Source of the DNA: Leptospira ilyithenensis
GTDB taxonomy: Bacteria > Spirochaetota > Leptospiria > Leptospirales > Leptospiraceae
DNA: 64,000 bases
NCBI RefSeq assembly: GCF_004771005.1
Contig: NZ_RQHV01000062.1
Span: forward strand, 1-64,000
Direction of reading: 5' to 3'
The position numbers and the translations under genes were made by a program. Position 1 is the stretch's first letter; every line of letters starts with the position of its first letter. Below, in pieces: positions 36,652 through 44,925 of the stretch. The notes under the pieces were generated by a model. It was not told the DNA's origin and made no database searches. It saw only the letters and a program-made list of their open reading frames with translations.

Positions 36652-38042
36652 AAATTTTCTTAGTGGGAATCGGTGGGATTGCCATGGGCAACCTTGCTTA
36701 TATGTTGAAAGAGATCGGGCATGATGTATCTGGTTCCGATGAAAATTTATACCCTCCTATGTCCGATAAGTTGGTGGAATGGGGACTTTCACCTAAATCC
36801 GGTTATAGAAAAGAAAATGTAAAAGATGCGGATCTAGTCATCGTCGGAAATGCGATTTCCAGAGGAAACCCCGAAGTCGAAGAAGTTTTGAATTCAGGCA
36901 AAGAGTATATGAGTATGGCGGAGGCGATCGGTCATTTTTTCTTAAAAGGAAAAAAGCCGATTGTAATCGCAGGCACTCACGGAAAAACAACGACTACATT
37001 TTTAACTCATTGGATACTTTCTGAAATCGGTCTTGCTCCGGGACTTTTTGTGGGAGGGATTCGCAAAGACGGTCATGCGGGATTTTCTCTCGGAAAAGGA
37101 GATTATTTTGTAATCGAAGGGGATGAATACGATTCTGCATTTTTCGATAAAAGTTCCAAATTTTTACATTACAGACCCTTCTATCTGGTGTTAAACGCTC
37201 TTGATTTCGATCATGCCGATATTTTTGCAAATCTCGATGCGATCAAAGTCATGTTCAAACGACTTCTCAATCTTGTGCCAGGCACGGGAAAGGTTCTTTA
37301 TTGGAAGGGATCCAGGAATTTGAACTCCATTATTGACGGATACAAACACGCACCCGTGGAACCGTTCGAACTAAATGAAAAAGATTCCATCTTGAATTAT
37401 GCAAAAGGTATTTTGAGCGAAAACAAGTCCAAAAATATTTTGAAACCCTCCTTAATCGGATCACATAATTATCGTAATGCGGAAGCGGCGATCCGAGTTT
37501 GTTTGGCCATTGCTCCCGCCAAGAAAAAGGAAATTTTGGAAGCATTTCTCAAGTTTCCAGGGGTAAAAAGAAGACAGGAGATTCTTGTTAGAAATGAAAC
37601 ATCCCTGCTTGTAGAGGATTTTGCCCATCATCCGGTGGCGATATTGGAAACGATCAAAGCTCACAAAGAAGCTTATCCCGGTTATAAGATCATTTCTTTG
37701 TTTGAACCGAGAAGTGCTACATCCCATAGAAATGTTTTCCAAGATGATTTTGCCGTATCCTTCAAAGGTTCCGACTATGTATTTATTACGGAAGTCTACC
37801 AGGTGAACAAAGTCGCATCCCGCTTGCGACTGAATGTAAAGAAACTTGTCAAAGATACCAAAGCAAAAACAAAAGCATCGTCCTTCTATTGCAAAGACCC
37901 GAGAGACATACTAGTCCAAATCAAAAGAGAAATTCCAAAACTTGCCAAATCAAAGATCATCGTACTTGCCATGTCAAACGGTGCTTTCGGCGGAATTTAT
38001 CCCGAATTGACAAAACTCGTTTTAGAGAGAGAAATCAAATGA
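36648..38042 (+). CDS. mpl: UDP-MurNAc:L-Ala-gamma-D-Glu-meso-DAP ligase
   Basis: A protein of 464 residues from a TTG at 36648. Mur-ligase signatures are clear: [14 protein letters not shown] at the N-terminus, [11 protein letters not shown] as ATP loop, [22 protein letters not shown], and [26 protein letters not shown] sequence is the mark of Mpl rather than MurC. Mpl reattaches recovered tripeptide to UDP-MurNAc in peptidoglycan recycling. It overlaps its neighbours by 4 nt on both sides and so is coupled to the ABC operon and to pheS. Confidence 0.9.
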   Translation: MKIFLVGIGGIAMGNLAYMLKEIGHDVSGSDENLYPPMSDKLVEWGLSPKSGYRKENVKDADLVIVGNAISRGNPEVEEVLNSGKEYMSMAEAIGHFFLKGKKPIVIAGTHGKTTTTFLTHWILSEIGLAPGLFVGGIRKDGHAGFSLGKGDYFVIEGDEYDSAFFDKSSKFLHYRPFYLVLNALDFDHADIFANLDAIKVMFKRLLNLVPGTGKVLYWKGSRNLNSIIDGYKHAPVEPFELNEKDSILNYAKGILSENKSKNILKPSLIGSHNYRNAEAAIRVCLAIAPAKKKEILEAFLKFPGVKRRQEILVRNETSLLVEDFAHHPVAILETIKAHKEAYPGYKIISLFEPRSATSHRNVFQDDFAVSFKGSDYVFITEVYQVNKVASRLRLNVKKLVKDTKAKTKASSFYCKDPRDILVQIKREIPKLAKSKIIVLAMSNGAFGGIYPELTKLVLEREIK

Positions 38043-39064
38043 GCATCATAAAAGAAATCGAATCCATCATCCTGGAAGCGGAAGAGGCTTTATCCAAGGC
38101 GCAATCCGAAGAAGAACTGGATACAAACAAAAACAACTTTATCGGCAAAAAAGGAAAGCTCACTCAAGTATTGAAAGGACTTGCGAGTCTTTCCGTAGAA
38201 GAGAAAAAAACTGTAGGCAAACTGGCGAACGAAGCCCAAGTCAAAATCGAATCCATTGTCGAATCCAAAAGAAATAAAATCAAAGAAGAGTTTTACGAAG
38301 TAAAACTCAAATCGGAATTTTTCGATGTTTTGCGGACTGAAGAGCCCAAAGAAAAAGGATCTCTTCATCCTATTTCCCAAATCCAATACGAGATCGAAGA
38401 TATTTTCACATCCATGGGTTTTTCCATTATGGATGGTCCTGAAGTGGAAACCGATGAAAACAATTTCGGCGCATTGAACTTTACGGAAGATCATCCTGCA
38501 CGGGATATGCAAGACACGTTTTATACAAAAGATGGCAATTTGCTTCGCACTCATACTTCCGCCATCCAAGTGCGTGCACTTCGTAACTTAAAACCCCCTT
38601 TTCGCATCATTGCTCCGGGCAGAGTGTTCCGTTATGAAGAAGTGGATGCATCTCATGAAAATACATTTTATCAAGTAGAGGGAATGGTTGTAGGGGAAGG
38701 GATTTCCATCGCTCATCTCATCTATACCATGGAAACTTTATTGTCCCGGGTATTTCGCAAAGAAGTGAAAACAAGACTTCGACCCGGTTATTTTCCATTC
38801 GTAGAACCCGGATTTGAATTGGACATCAACTGTCTCGTTTGTGAAGGAAAAGGTTGTTCCGTTTGTAAACAATCCGGTTGGTTGGAGTTACTTCCTTGCG
38901 GACTAGTGCATCCGAATGTGCTCAGTCATGCGGGACTTGATCCTAAAAAATGGTCGGGGTTCGCTTTTGGCTTGGGATTGGATCGGCTTGTTATGATGCG
39001 GTACAATATCCATGACATCCGTTACTTCCAATCTGGAAACTTGCGGTTCTTAAAACAGTTTTAA
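38039..39064 (+). CDS. pheS: Phenylalanyl-tRNA synthetase alpha subunit
   Basis: A protein of 341 residues read from the ATG at 38039, which overlaps the mpl stop by 4 nt; the frame is open upstream inside mpl. The N-terminal coiled coil is followed by the class II catalytic core: [55 protein letters not shown] motif 2, the four-cysteine [17 protein letters not shown] loop, and motif 3 [14 protein letters not shown]. It forms an alpha2-beta2 enzyme with PheT. pheT does not follow, which is unusual compared with most bacteria. Confidence 0.96.
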   Translation: MSIIKEIESIILEAEEALSKAQSEEELDTNKNNFIGKKGKLTQVLKGLASLSVEEKKTVGKLANEAQVKIESIVESKRNKIKEEFYEVKLKSEFFDVLRTEEPKEKGSLHPISQIQYEIEDIFTSMGFSIMDGPEVETDENNFGALNFTEDHPARDMQDTFYTKDGNLLRTHTSAIQVRALRNLKPPFRIIAPGRVFRYEEVDASHENTFYQVEGMVVGEGISIAHLIYTMETLLSRVFRKEVKTRLRPGYFPFVEPGFELDINCLVCEGKGCSVCKQSGWLELLPCGLVHPNVLSHAGLDPKKWSGFAFGLGLDRLVMMRYNIHDIRYFQSGNLRFLKQF

Positions 39065-39092
39065 GTTTTGGGGATCATTTGATCTTCAAAAC
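39065..39092 (+). terminator. Hairpin after pheS
   Basis: GTTTTG-GG-GATC (39065-39076) pairs with GATC-TT-CAAAAC (39081-39092) over a 4-nt loop. The two G-T pairs hold only in plus-strand RNA. No T-run follows, so termination strength is uncertain. The rest of 39093-39197 shows only short AT-rich palindromes. Confidence 0.4.
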
Positions 39093-39197
39093 AAATCATT
39101 CCGACTAAGAAAACGATTTCCGTTGACTAACAAAATTCGATTTTCGTCGAATGACTCCTGTCAACTGACCCTTGTTGGTCGAACTCGGGTCTCGAAC

Positions 39198-40724
39198 CTA
39201 AATCAAATATGATTGCAAGATTCCGTTTAGTATCTTTAATTTTACCTTTGTTTTGCCGATCTCAATTGTATCCGCCGATTTGATTTCTTCTCCTGACTCG
39301 GAAAATAGATTTGTAAGTAACATTGAGCCTGCGTTAGTTGTCACGGCGCAGAGCAGGTATGGTGGTTTTTTTTGTCCGCCCGGGTTGAAGTGCACGGCAC
39401 TTGCGGATAGAATCACTCCTTCCTCTTCCTCCTTTGCATGGGGAACATTGACTCCTAGGGCGCGCGTAGGTTGAACGGACCTTCTTCCTTTTTGAGGAGC
39501 TTCTTTGGAAAAAATAATCACCGAATTGATGCTGTCGATTCCTCCGTTCCCTCCCAGTAAACTCACATTAGGTGGTTCGCTTAGACGATTGGGAATAGGA
39601 TCTACCGCCAAATCATATTGGCTCGCTACGTCAATGAGTCCCGCAGCACCGGAGAGAGACATGGCAGCCTGGTAATTTAAAATCCCTCCGCCGAAATTGA
39701 TAGGGATTTGTCTTTTGCCTGTAGGAATTTTTCCCTCATGCAAACTTGTTGCCACTTCCTTTGCCGGCTTTCCGAAATACAGGCTTGCCTGACCTATGAT
39801 CATTCCTGTAAAACAGTCGTAGATCCAGGCATAATCGATATCTTCTCTTTCCCAGCCGGAAAGAGAGAATGCACGTTCGGCGGCAATGGCGGCGGGACTT
39901 GCCAGATCTTTTTTCTGGATAAAGTATTCCGTATGTGCCGCATGTCCTGCACCAGCCAGGTAGATATGTTTCAAATCTTTTCGAATGATCCCTTTGTCGA
40001 TTAACTCCTGTTTCTTTGTTTCCGTTGTGATCAGAGTTGCAAATCCGTGATCCGTTACTATGGCGATCATAGGAGTGGAATAGGGACCTGCCAGAGGTTT
40101 GTGGAGTTGTTTGTCGGTCAGTACTTTTTCGAATTGAAAGGCACGTGGATTGGAAATCGCTTTTTCTCTGAAATATTTTGTAATCTTTTCAAAATCTTCC
40201 GAATTTATCCCTGCGTCTTTCATCGATCTTTCCGCAAGGATTGCATAAAGCCCGATGAGTGTGGAACCGTAAGGGATTTCCCAATCTTTATGACAAACAG
40301 TGAATGTCAGTTTTTTCAGATCGGAAACCTGTTTGAATACGGATTTGGGAACATCCGCTGCGGCAACTAACACGACACTGTCGGGATTGGATGAGACGAT
40401 AGTATAAGCTTGCTGGAGCGCTCCTCCCACACTTGCGCCGCCGAGATCCACAACATGGCATGCAATTCCCGTAAATCCCAAATCGTTGGCATCACGAACC
40501 GTAAAACCGTAACCTTCTCTTGCCAAAGACTGGGGTTCCACAGAAACAAAATCAGTAAGGAAGGGGGCTATTTTGGCGCGGTCCGTTCCTAAAAACGTAA
40601 ATAGTTTATCAACGGAACGGAATAGTATTTTATAATATTTTTCTAGAGCAGAGGAAGATTTGTATTCCTCTGCATTGAACTCGGATTCAATTGTGTCGGC
40701 AACGCCAAGCAGGATAGGTGTCAT
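39198..40724 (-). CDS. Thiolase-fold protein without the usual Cys and His, fused to OB-type domain
   Basis: A protein of 508 residues. The fold is recognisable as the SCP2/lipid-transfer thiolase group from VVDLGGASVGGALQQAYTIV (residues 91-110), VTDHGFATLITT and IPINFGGGILNYQAA. The acyl-accepting cysteine (normally in CASG) is replaced, since the site reads GGASVGG at 95-101. The GHPLGATG histidine motif is also missing. Such changes are known from the Ltp2 retro-aldolases of steroid side-chain breakdown. The last 100 residues (GVILSASAVHF... to the end) look like a small OB-fold/DUF35-type domain, usually a separate partner of Ltp2. Substrate unknown. Confidence 0.72.
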   Translation of the reverse strand: MTPILLGVADTIESEFNAEEYKSSSALEKYYKILFRSVDKLFTFLGTDRAKIAPFLTDFVSVEPQSLAREGYGFTVRDANDLGFTGIACHVVDLGGASVGGALQQAYTIVSSNPDSVVLVAAADVPKSVFKQVSDLKKLTFTVCHKDWEIPYGSTLIGLYAILAERSMKDAGINSEDFEKITKYFREKAISNPRAFQFEKVLTDKQLHKPLAGPYSTPMIAIVTDHGFATLITTETKKQELIDKGIIRKDLKHIYLAGAGHAAHTEYFIQKKDLASPAAIAAERAFSLSGWEREDIDYAWIYDCFTGMIIGQASLYFGKPAKEVATSLHEGKIPTGKRQIPINFGGGILNYQAAMSLSGAAGLIDVASQYDLAVDPIPNRLSEPPNVSLLGGNGGIDSINSVIIFSKEAPQKGRRSVQPTRALGVNVPHAKEEEEGVILSASAVHFNPGGQKKPPYLLCAVTTNAGSMLLTNLFSESGEEIKSADTIEIGKTKVKLKILNGILQSYLI

Positions 40725-40739
40725 TTTGCATAAGTAAAA

Positions 40740-41537
40740 TCAATTATCCATACCTAGCAAGGCATTCATTCTAAAATCTTGAATGATCCCTATACATCGT
40801 TCAGTAACCCGATCCAGACTTTCACCGAATTTTCTGCCGTTGAAGTTCGCGGAAGCCTTCGGAAAATCCTTTTCGTTGATTCTGATGATCAGCTCCGGGT
40901 TCACCCGGTTTTTGGAGACCAATTCATGGATGGATGTCGCCAAGTTTTTTAGGGCGAAACAACCATCCTTCAAAAGGTTCTGGGAAACTTTTTCGATCAT
41001 TACAGTATTTCCGTTTGCATCTAAAAAGTTTTTGATCGCTTCTTGGGCTCGCAAGGATGGCACCCCTCTCCGTGTAACACCGATTCGTTCTATTTGAACT
41101 ATGCTGTCCTGGATTTGAGAGAACTCGATCGTGCCTTTGAATATATTCAGTAATACTGGGAGTTCAATTTCAGCAAAATCCACCATCGCACCGTAAAAAT
41201 AACGGATTTCCGCTTTTGCCATCGGATGAAAATCTATCTTTGAATATTTGGACAATCTTTCCAAAGATTCATCCATAATTCGGTTGAGTGTTTCGCCTTT
41301 GCCTGCTTCTTTTTTTGCGACAAGTTCCTTATATTTGCTTTTGAGTTGTTCTAAAAAAACGACTTCTTCCGATATAAACTTTGTTATATTGCCTCTCATC
41401 TGGAGGATTTGGAGGTATCTTTTTTCAAATTCTACAATGTCAAATGCCCTAGGATGGAGTTTGGCATTCTCTCTGTAATCAGTTCTAATTTTTTCTAATA
41501 GTGCCTTTACTTCTGTTGCAGCTAGTTCTTTATTCAT
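40740..41537 (-). CDS. Unknown helical protein, third gene of a three-gene operon
   Basis: A protein of 265 residues, mostly alpha-helical and charged, with no signal peptide or membrane segment. I recognise no domain. Heptad-like stretches (EEVVFLEQLKSKYKELVAKKE; NLATSIHELVSKNRV) suggest coiled coils. The C-terminus carries KFGESLDRVTERCIGIIQDFR. It overlaps the upstream gene by 4 nt and is followed after 15 bp by the thiolase-fold gene on the same strand, so the four genes may form one transcript. Confidence 0.6.
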   Translation of the reverse strand: MNKELAATEVKALLEKIRTDYRENAKLHPRAFDIVEFEKRYLQILQMRGNITKFISEEVVFLEQLKSKYKELVAKKEAGKGETLNRIMDESLERLSKYSKIDFHPMAKAEIRYFYGAMVDFAEIELPVLLNIFKGTIEFSQIQDSIVQIERIGVTRRGVPSLRAQEAIKNFLDANGNTVMIEKVSQNLLKDGCFALKNLATSIHELVSKNRVNPELIIRINEKDFPKASANFNGRKFGESLDRVTERCIGIIQDFRMNALLGMDN

Positions 41538-42541
41538 CTTTGTTTTTTCCAGTTCTCAACCTCCATAATGGACTTGTCCAAGTCTTGCGAAAAGTACAAT
41601 GATGCAGTTTTCGCATCGGCATACATTAGTTGGTTGGGGTATTGTAATTGTTTAACTTGTGTATCTGCCTTCAAGTTCAGAATATTCATCAATTGAAGAC
41701 TTAGTTTTTTCAAATCCTTAATGATCGTCTCTGCATGTCTTTGCATTTCAAATAGATGAAGATTGTCCAGTTTATCTTTGTCTGATTCAATTAGCTTCAT
41801 CTCTTCCCGTTTGTCAGCGGGAGCTTTTGAAATATAATAAGTAATTGGACGAGGATATGACGACATTTCTTTATGCAGATCGATCATTTTATCCAGTGCT
41901 TCAAAAACTTGTGATTCAAATTCTCTAGCTAAATTCCCTACAATATTTTTATTTTCAGAGGGATCTCCCGTAATTTCAAAGATACGGGATGCTTGTAAGT
42001 TTTTGATGATTGCGTTTGATCGTTCTTTATAAGTTCCAAGCATCTTGATAAAATGATCAATGAGTCCTCTTGCGGGACGAAACTCAGGTATTTCCAAGTT
42101 TGGTTGTAAAGAAGGAGAGCTGGCTGAGTTATTAGGAGTAAGCGAAGAGGGATAGGATTGTGCTTCCGCTCCATCCATAATATTGAGATCAATATCTCCT
42201 TCCATAAGAAAGTCGGTCGGTTCTTCCGAAGGGATGTTTTGGTTTTCCGATTCTTTGGGCGGAATTTTATTAGAAGTTTCGGATAAGTCTTTGATGGATG
42301 AGAGAGTGGGTCTCGGTGGTTGGCTCGCGTCTCCCGCAGCAGTCACCACTTCAAACTCTTTCGCGGAAGTGATCTTTATAATTTCGATACGTCTGGTCTC
42401 TTTATTAAAACGAAGCGCATAACGATTATCATCTTTGTCTATGAATCTTTGATTGATTTGGGAAATAGACATACGGTTCGGGTCTATTTCCGAGATAGAA
42501 TCGATTCGTATATAATTGCCTTTTCCTTTATCCGGTGTCAC
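41534..42541 (-). CDS. Unknown two-part protein, second gene of the operon
   Basis: A protein of 335 residues of unknown function. The first 65 residues (YIRIDSISEIDPNRMSISQINQRF, then YALRFNKETRRIEIIKI) look like a small beta-rich domain. A serine and proline-rich linker follows (about 70-150), then a long helical C-terminal half with LAREFESQVFEALDKMIDLHKE and DLKKLSLQLMNILNLK. No signal peptide. It overlaps both neighbours by 4 nt, so its product is probably made in step with theirs and may bind them. Confidence 0.6.
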   Translation of the reverse strand: MTPDKGKGNYIRIDSISEIDPNRMSISQINQRFIDKDDNRYALRFNKETRRIEIIKITSAKEFEVVTAAGDASQPPRPTLSSIKDLSETSNKIPPKESENQNIPSEEPTDFLMEGDIDLNIMDGAEAQSYPSSLTPNNSASSPSLQPNLEIPEFRPARGLIDHFIKMLGTYKERSNAIIKNLQASRIFEITGDPSENKNIVGNLAREFESQVFEALDKMIDLHKEMSSYPRPITYYISKAPADKREEMKLIESDKDKLDNLHLFEMQRHAETIIKDLKKLSLQLMNILNLKADTQVKQLQYPNQLMYADAKTASLYFSQDLDKSIMEVENWKKQR

Positions 42542-42822
42542 AGTCTCAGTATGTCCAATAACGCTTCAGTAAAAGCATAAGATAGAAGTACATTCGGGTC
42601 AACTTCGTTCTCTAAAGACTTACGATATAATGTAAAAAAATCAGAACGTGAGAGGTTTACTCTATTATGGTATTCGGAAAAAGATCTGTCCCTTTCCCAA
42701 ACGGAGACTTCCCCCAGAGAAAGTTGAAGGATGGCAAATCTAAGTACCAGCCCTAAATCCAAATGTTTTTCTGTAATGATTTCTGCTAATTCTTTGTCGA
42801 TTTCCAATAAACTGTAAAACAT
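42538..42822 (-). CDS. Small unknown protein, first gene of the operon
   Basis: A protein of 94 residues read from the ATG at 42822. The frame is open upstream to 42942, but that extension lies in the region facing rpsT and is proline/arginine rich without hydrophobic pattern, so the shorter start is preferred. The product is helical, ending SYAFTEALLDILRL, and unrelated to any family I know. Its stop overlaps the next gene by 4 nt. The promoter must lie in the 123 bp shared with the divergent rpsT gene. Confidence 0.55.
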   Translation of the reverse strand: MFYSLLEIDKELAEIITEKHLDLGLVLRFAILQLSLGEVSVWERDRSFSEYHNRVNLSRSDFFTLYRKSLENEVDPNVLLSYAFTEALLDILRL

Positions 42823-42945
42823 ATGTTTTCCTCTCCTTGGAAAGGTAGAAAACCGGGGGGAATGGTTCGGATTTTTTTCTCTTTCGCCTTGACCCCGGGA
42901 GTGGTACTCAAAAGATAAGTAAAAATTCCTCGTAGGGGACATTCC

Positions 42946-43224
42946 TTGGCTAATTTACGATCTTCTAAAAAAGACATTCGACGTACAGAGCGCAGAAAAG
43001 AGCGCAATTCACAAGACAGGACGGAAATCCGTACATACGCACGCGGTTTGCTGAAAGCTATCAAATCAGGAAACAAAGAAGAGGCTCTCGGCTTTTTCTC
43101 CAAATACGCTTCTAAGATAGACAGAGCTGCAAAAACCAACCTCATTCATAAGAAAAACGCTGATAGAAAAAAAGCGAGAATGGCGGCAAAAATCAATTTG
43201 TTAGCCAAACCGGCTAGCGCCTAA
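42946..43224 (+). CDS. rpsT: 30S ribosomal protein S20
   Basis: A protein of 92 residues starting at TTG (42946), giving MANLRSSKKDIRRTERRKERN, the usual S20 opening. Three long helices rich in Lys and Arg follow, including IHKKNADRKKARMAAKIN. S20 binds 16S rRNA early in small-subunit assembly. A UUG start is also used by rpsT of Escherichia coli, where it takes part in autoregulation. AGGGGAC upstream is the ribosome-binding site. An intrinsic terminator follows. Confidence 0.96.
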   Translation: MANLRSSKKDIRRTERRKERNSQDRTEIRTYARGLLKAIKSGNKEEALGFFSKYASKIDRAAKTNLIHKKNADRKKARMAAKINLLAKPASA

Positions 43225-43253
43225 CATTTTTTTCCATAGCTAATGAATGAAAA

Positions 43254-43280
43254 GGTCGCGAGAATTTCGCGGCCTTTTTT
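43254..43280 (+). terminator. Intrinsic terminator of rpsT
   Basis: GGTCGCGA (43254-43261) pairs with TCGCGGCC (43267-43274), including one G-T pair, over a 5-nt loop, followed by six Ts (43275-43280) and GTTTT. A textbook rho-independent terminator. Confidence 0.92.
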
Positions 43281-43379
43281 GTTTTCAGACAATCGAAATC
43301 CTGAAGAAATCCAAACTTTAAAATCTCTAAAACTCTAGACATCCGAGTCCTGTGTTTTTTAATGACTATACGAACGAAC

Positions 43380-43452
43380 GGGCGATTAGCTCAGCTGGGA
43401 GAGCAGCTGCCTTACAAGCAGCGGGTCGGCAGTTCAATCCTGTCATCGCCCA
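43380..43452 (+). tRNA. tRNA-Val (anticodon UAC)
   Basis: 73 bases fold as a cloverleaf. The acceptor arm GGGCGAT (43380-43386) pairs with ATCGCCC (43445-43451), with discriminator A at 43452. The D-loop contains AGCTCAGCTGGGAGAGC. The anticodon loop CTTACAA shows TAC, which reads GUA and related valine codons, and the T arm is CGGCAGTTCAATCCTGTC. The 3' CCA is not encoded. It stands alone between rpsT and glmM. Confidence 0.95.
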
Positions 43453-43548
43453 AATCCGTTCCTTCCGCCATTTACTTTTTCAAACCCCCATTCCTAAACC
43501 TAAAAGAATAGACTTCCCCTTTGGAAACGCCATTTTGGATTAGAATTT

Positions 43549-44925
43549 ATGAGAATTTCTAAAGAATACGATTTGTCCAACTTGATGATTTCCATCTCAG
43601 GAGTCAGAGGGAAAATAGCAAACGGGTTTGGTCTTTCGGAAGCTTTATTATTTGCGCAATCATTTACGACCATGATGAATCATGGAAACGTAGTGATCGG
43701 GCGGGACTCAAGACCAAGCGGTCCTTATCTGGAGAGCCTCTTAACAGCCGCTCTATTGGCGAACGGTTCTTCCATTCTTTCTTTGGGACTGGTTCCCACT
43801 CCTACCACCAAAGCAGTCGTTAAACTTTCGAAAGCACGCGGCGGCATCATGATTTCCGCTTCTCACAATCCTATGGAATGGAATGCATTTAAATTTATTT
43901 CCAAAGAAGGGTTTTTTTTCAATGCGAAAGAAAATGAAACCTTGATTGATCATTTGAAACGTTTTCAATTTTCACCCGAGATGATTCATCCCAAAGGTGC
44001 AGTCGGTTTCGGCGAAGAATATATAGATTTGCATATCAAATCCGTGCTCGCGCGGATCAATCTTACAAAAATCAAAAAGAAAAAATTCAAAGTATTTGTG
44101 GATGCGGTCGGCGGAGCAGGTTCTTTCGTAATACCGAAATTCTTGCGCGAGTTAGGCTGCGCTGTAGTCGAACATAACTGCAAACCGGACGGAACTTTTC
44201 CAAGACCTCCCGAACCTACACCGGCAGCTTTGAAATCGTCGGAAAAAGCATTCTTAAAATCAAAAGCGGATATAGGTTTTGCACTTGATCCCGATGCGGA
44301 TCGTTTGGTTTTATTTACTCCCAAGTTAGGTGCCATATCGGAAGAGTTGACTCTTCCTCTTGCTTTGCGAAACATACTTTCTTCTTCGAAAAAGGGAAGC
44401 AAGGTGGTCGTCAATTTATCCACCAGTTTTCTCAATGAACACGTCGCTTCCCTATTCGGTGCCAAAGTGATCCGTTCCAAAGTAGGCGAAGCGAATGTCG
44501 TAGAAGAAATGTTAGCTGAAAAAGCGGTGTTCGGTGGAGAAGGGAACGGAGGAGTCATAGATCCCAAAGTTCCTTCTTTCGGACGGGACACTCTTTCAGG
44601 TATCGGGCATATATTGAACCTGATGGCGGAAGAAAATAAAACCATCGATGCGCTCGTTTCCGAATTACCTTCCATCCATATGGAAAAACAATCTTTCCCG
44701 CTACCAAAAGGTTTTTCTTTGGAAACGCTTTATGAAAAATTTATAAAAGGATTTCCAAAAGCCAAAACATCTCAAAAAGACGGGCTTTGGTTATCAGAAG
44801 AAGATAGATGGATTCATATTCGTCCATCAAACACCGAACCAATATTTCGAGTTATTGCAGAGGCAAAGTCGAACGAAGACTTGCAACAAACCTTAAAGAG
44901 GGTAAAATCATGTGTGGAATCGTAG
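43549..44925 (+). CDS. glmM: Phosphoglucosamine mutase
   Basis: A protein of 458 residues of the alpha-D-phosphohexomutase family. The catalytic serine is in ISASHNPMEWNAFKF, the metal loop is DPDADR, the sugar-binding loop GGEGNGG and the phosphate loop RPSNTEPIFRV. It should convert glucosamine 6-phosphate to glucosamine 1-phosphate. Other phosphohexomutases (PgcA, ManB) share these motifs, but glmS follows with a 16-bp overlap and an alternative glmU after that, which favours GlmM. It lies 97 bp after the tRNA gene. Confidence 0.88.
   Translation: MRISKEYDLSNLMISISGVRGKIANGFGLSEALLFAQSFTTMMNHGNVVIGRDSRPSGPYLESLLTAALLANGSSILSLGLVPTPTTKAVVKLSKARGGIMISASHNPMEWNAFKFISKEGFFFNAKENETLIDHLKRFQFSPEMIHPKGAVGFGEEYIDLHIKSVLARINLTKIKKKKFKVFVDAVGGAGSFVIPKFLRELGCAVVEHNCKPDGTFPRPPEPTPAALKSSEKAFLKSKADIGFALDPDADRLVLFTPKLGAISEELTLPLALRNILSSSKKGSKVVVNLSTSFLNEHVASLFGAKVIRSKVGEANVVEEMLAEKAVFGGEGNGGVIDPKVPSFGRDTLSGIGHILNLMAEENKTIDALVSELPSIHMEKQSFPLPKGFSLETLYEKFIKGFPKAKTSQKDGLWLSEEDRWIHIRPSNTEPIFRVIAEAKSNEDLQQTLKRVKSCVES

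Noticed and set aside
43986..44675. 229-codon open frame antisense to glmM
   Set aside because: Shadow of the glmM coding frame; serine/proline-rich product without domain, and glmM motifs are intact on the other strand.
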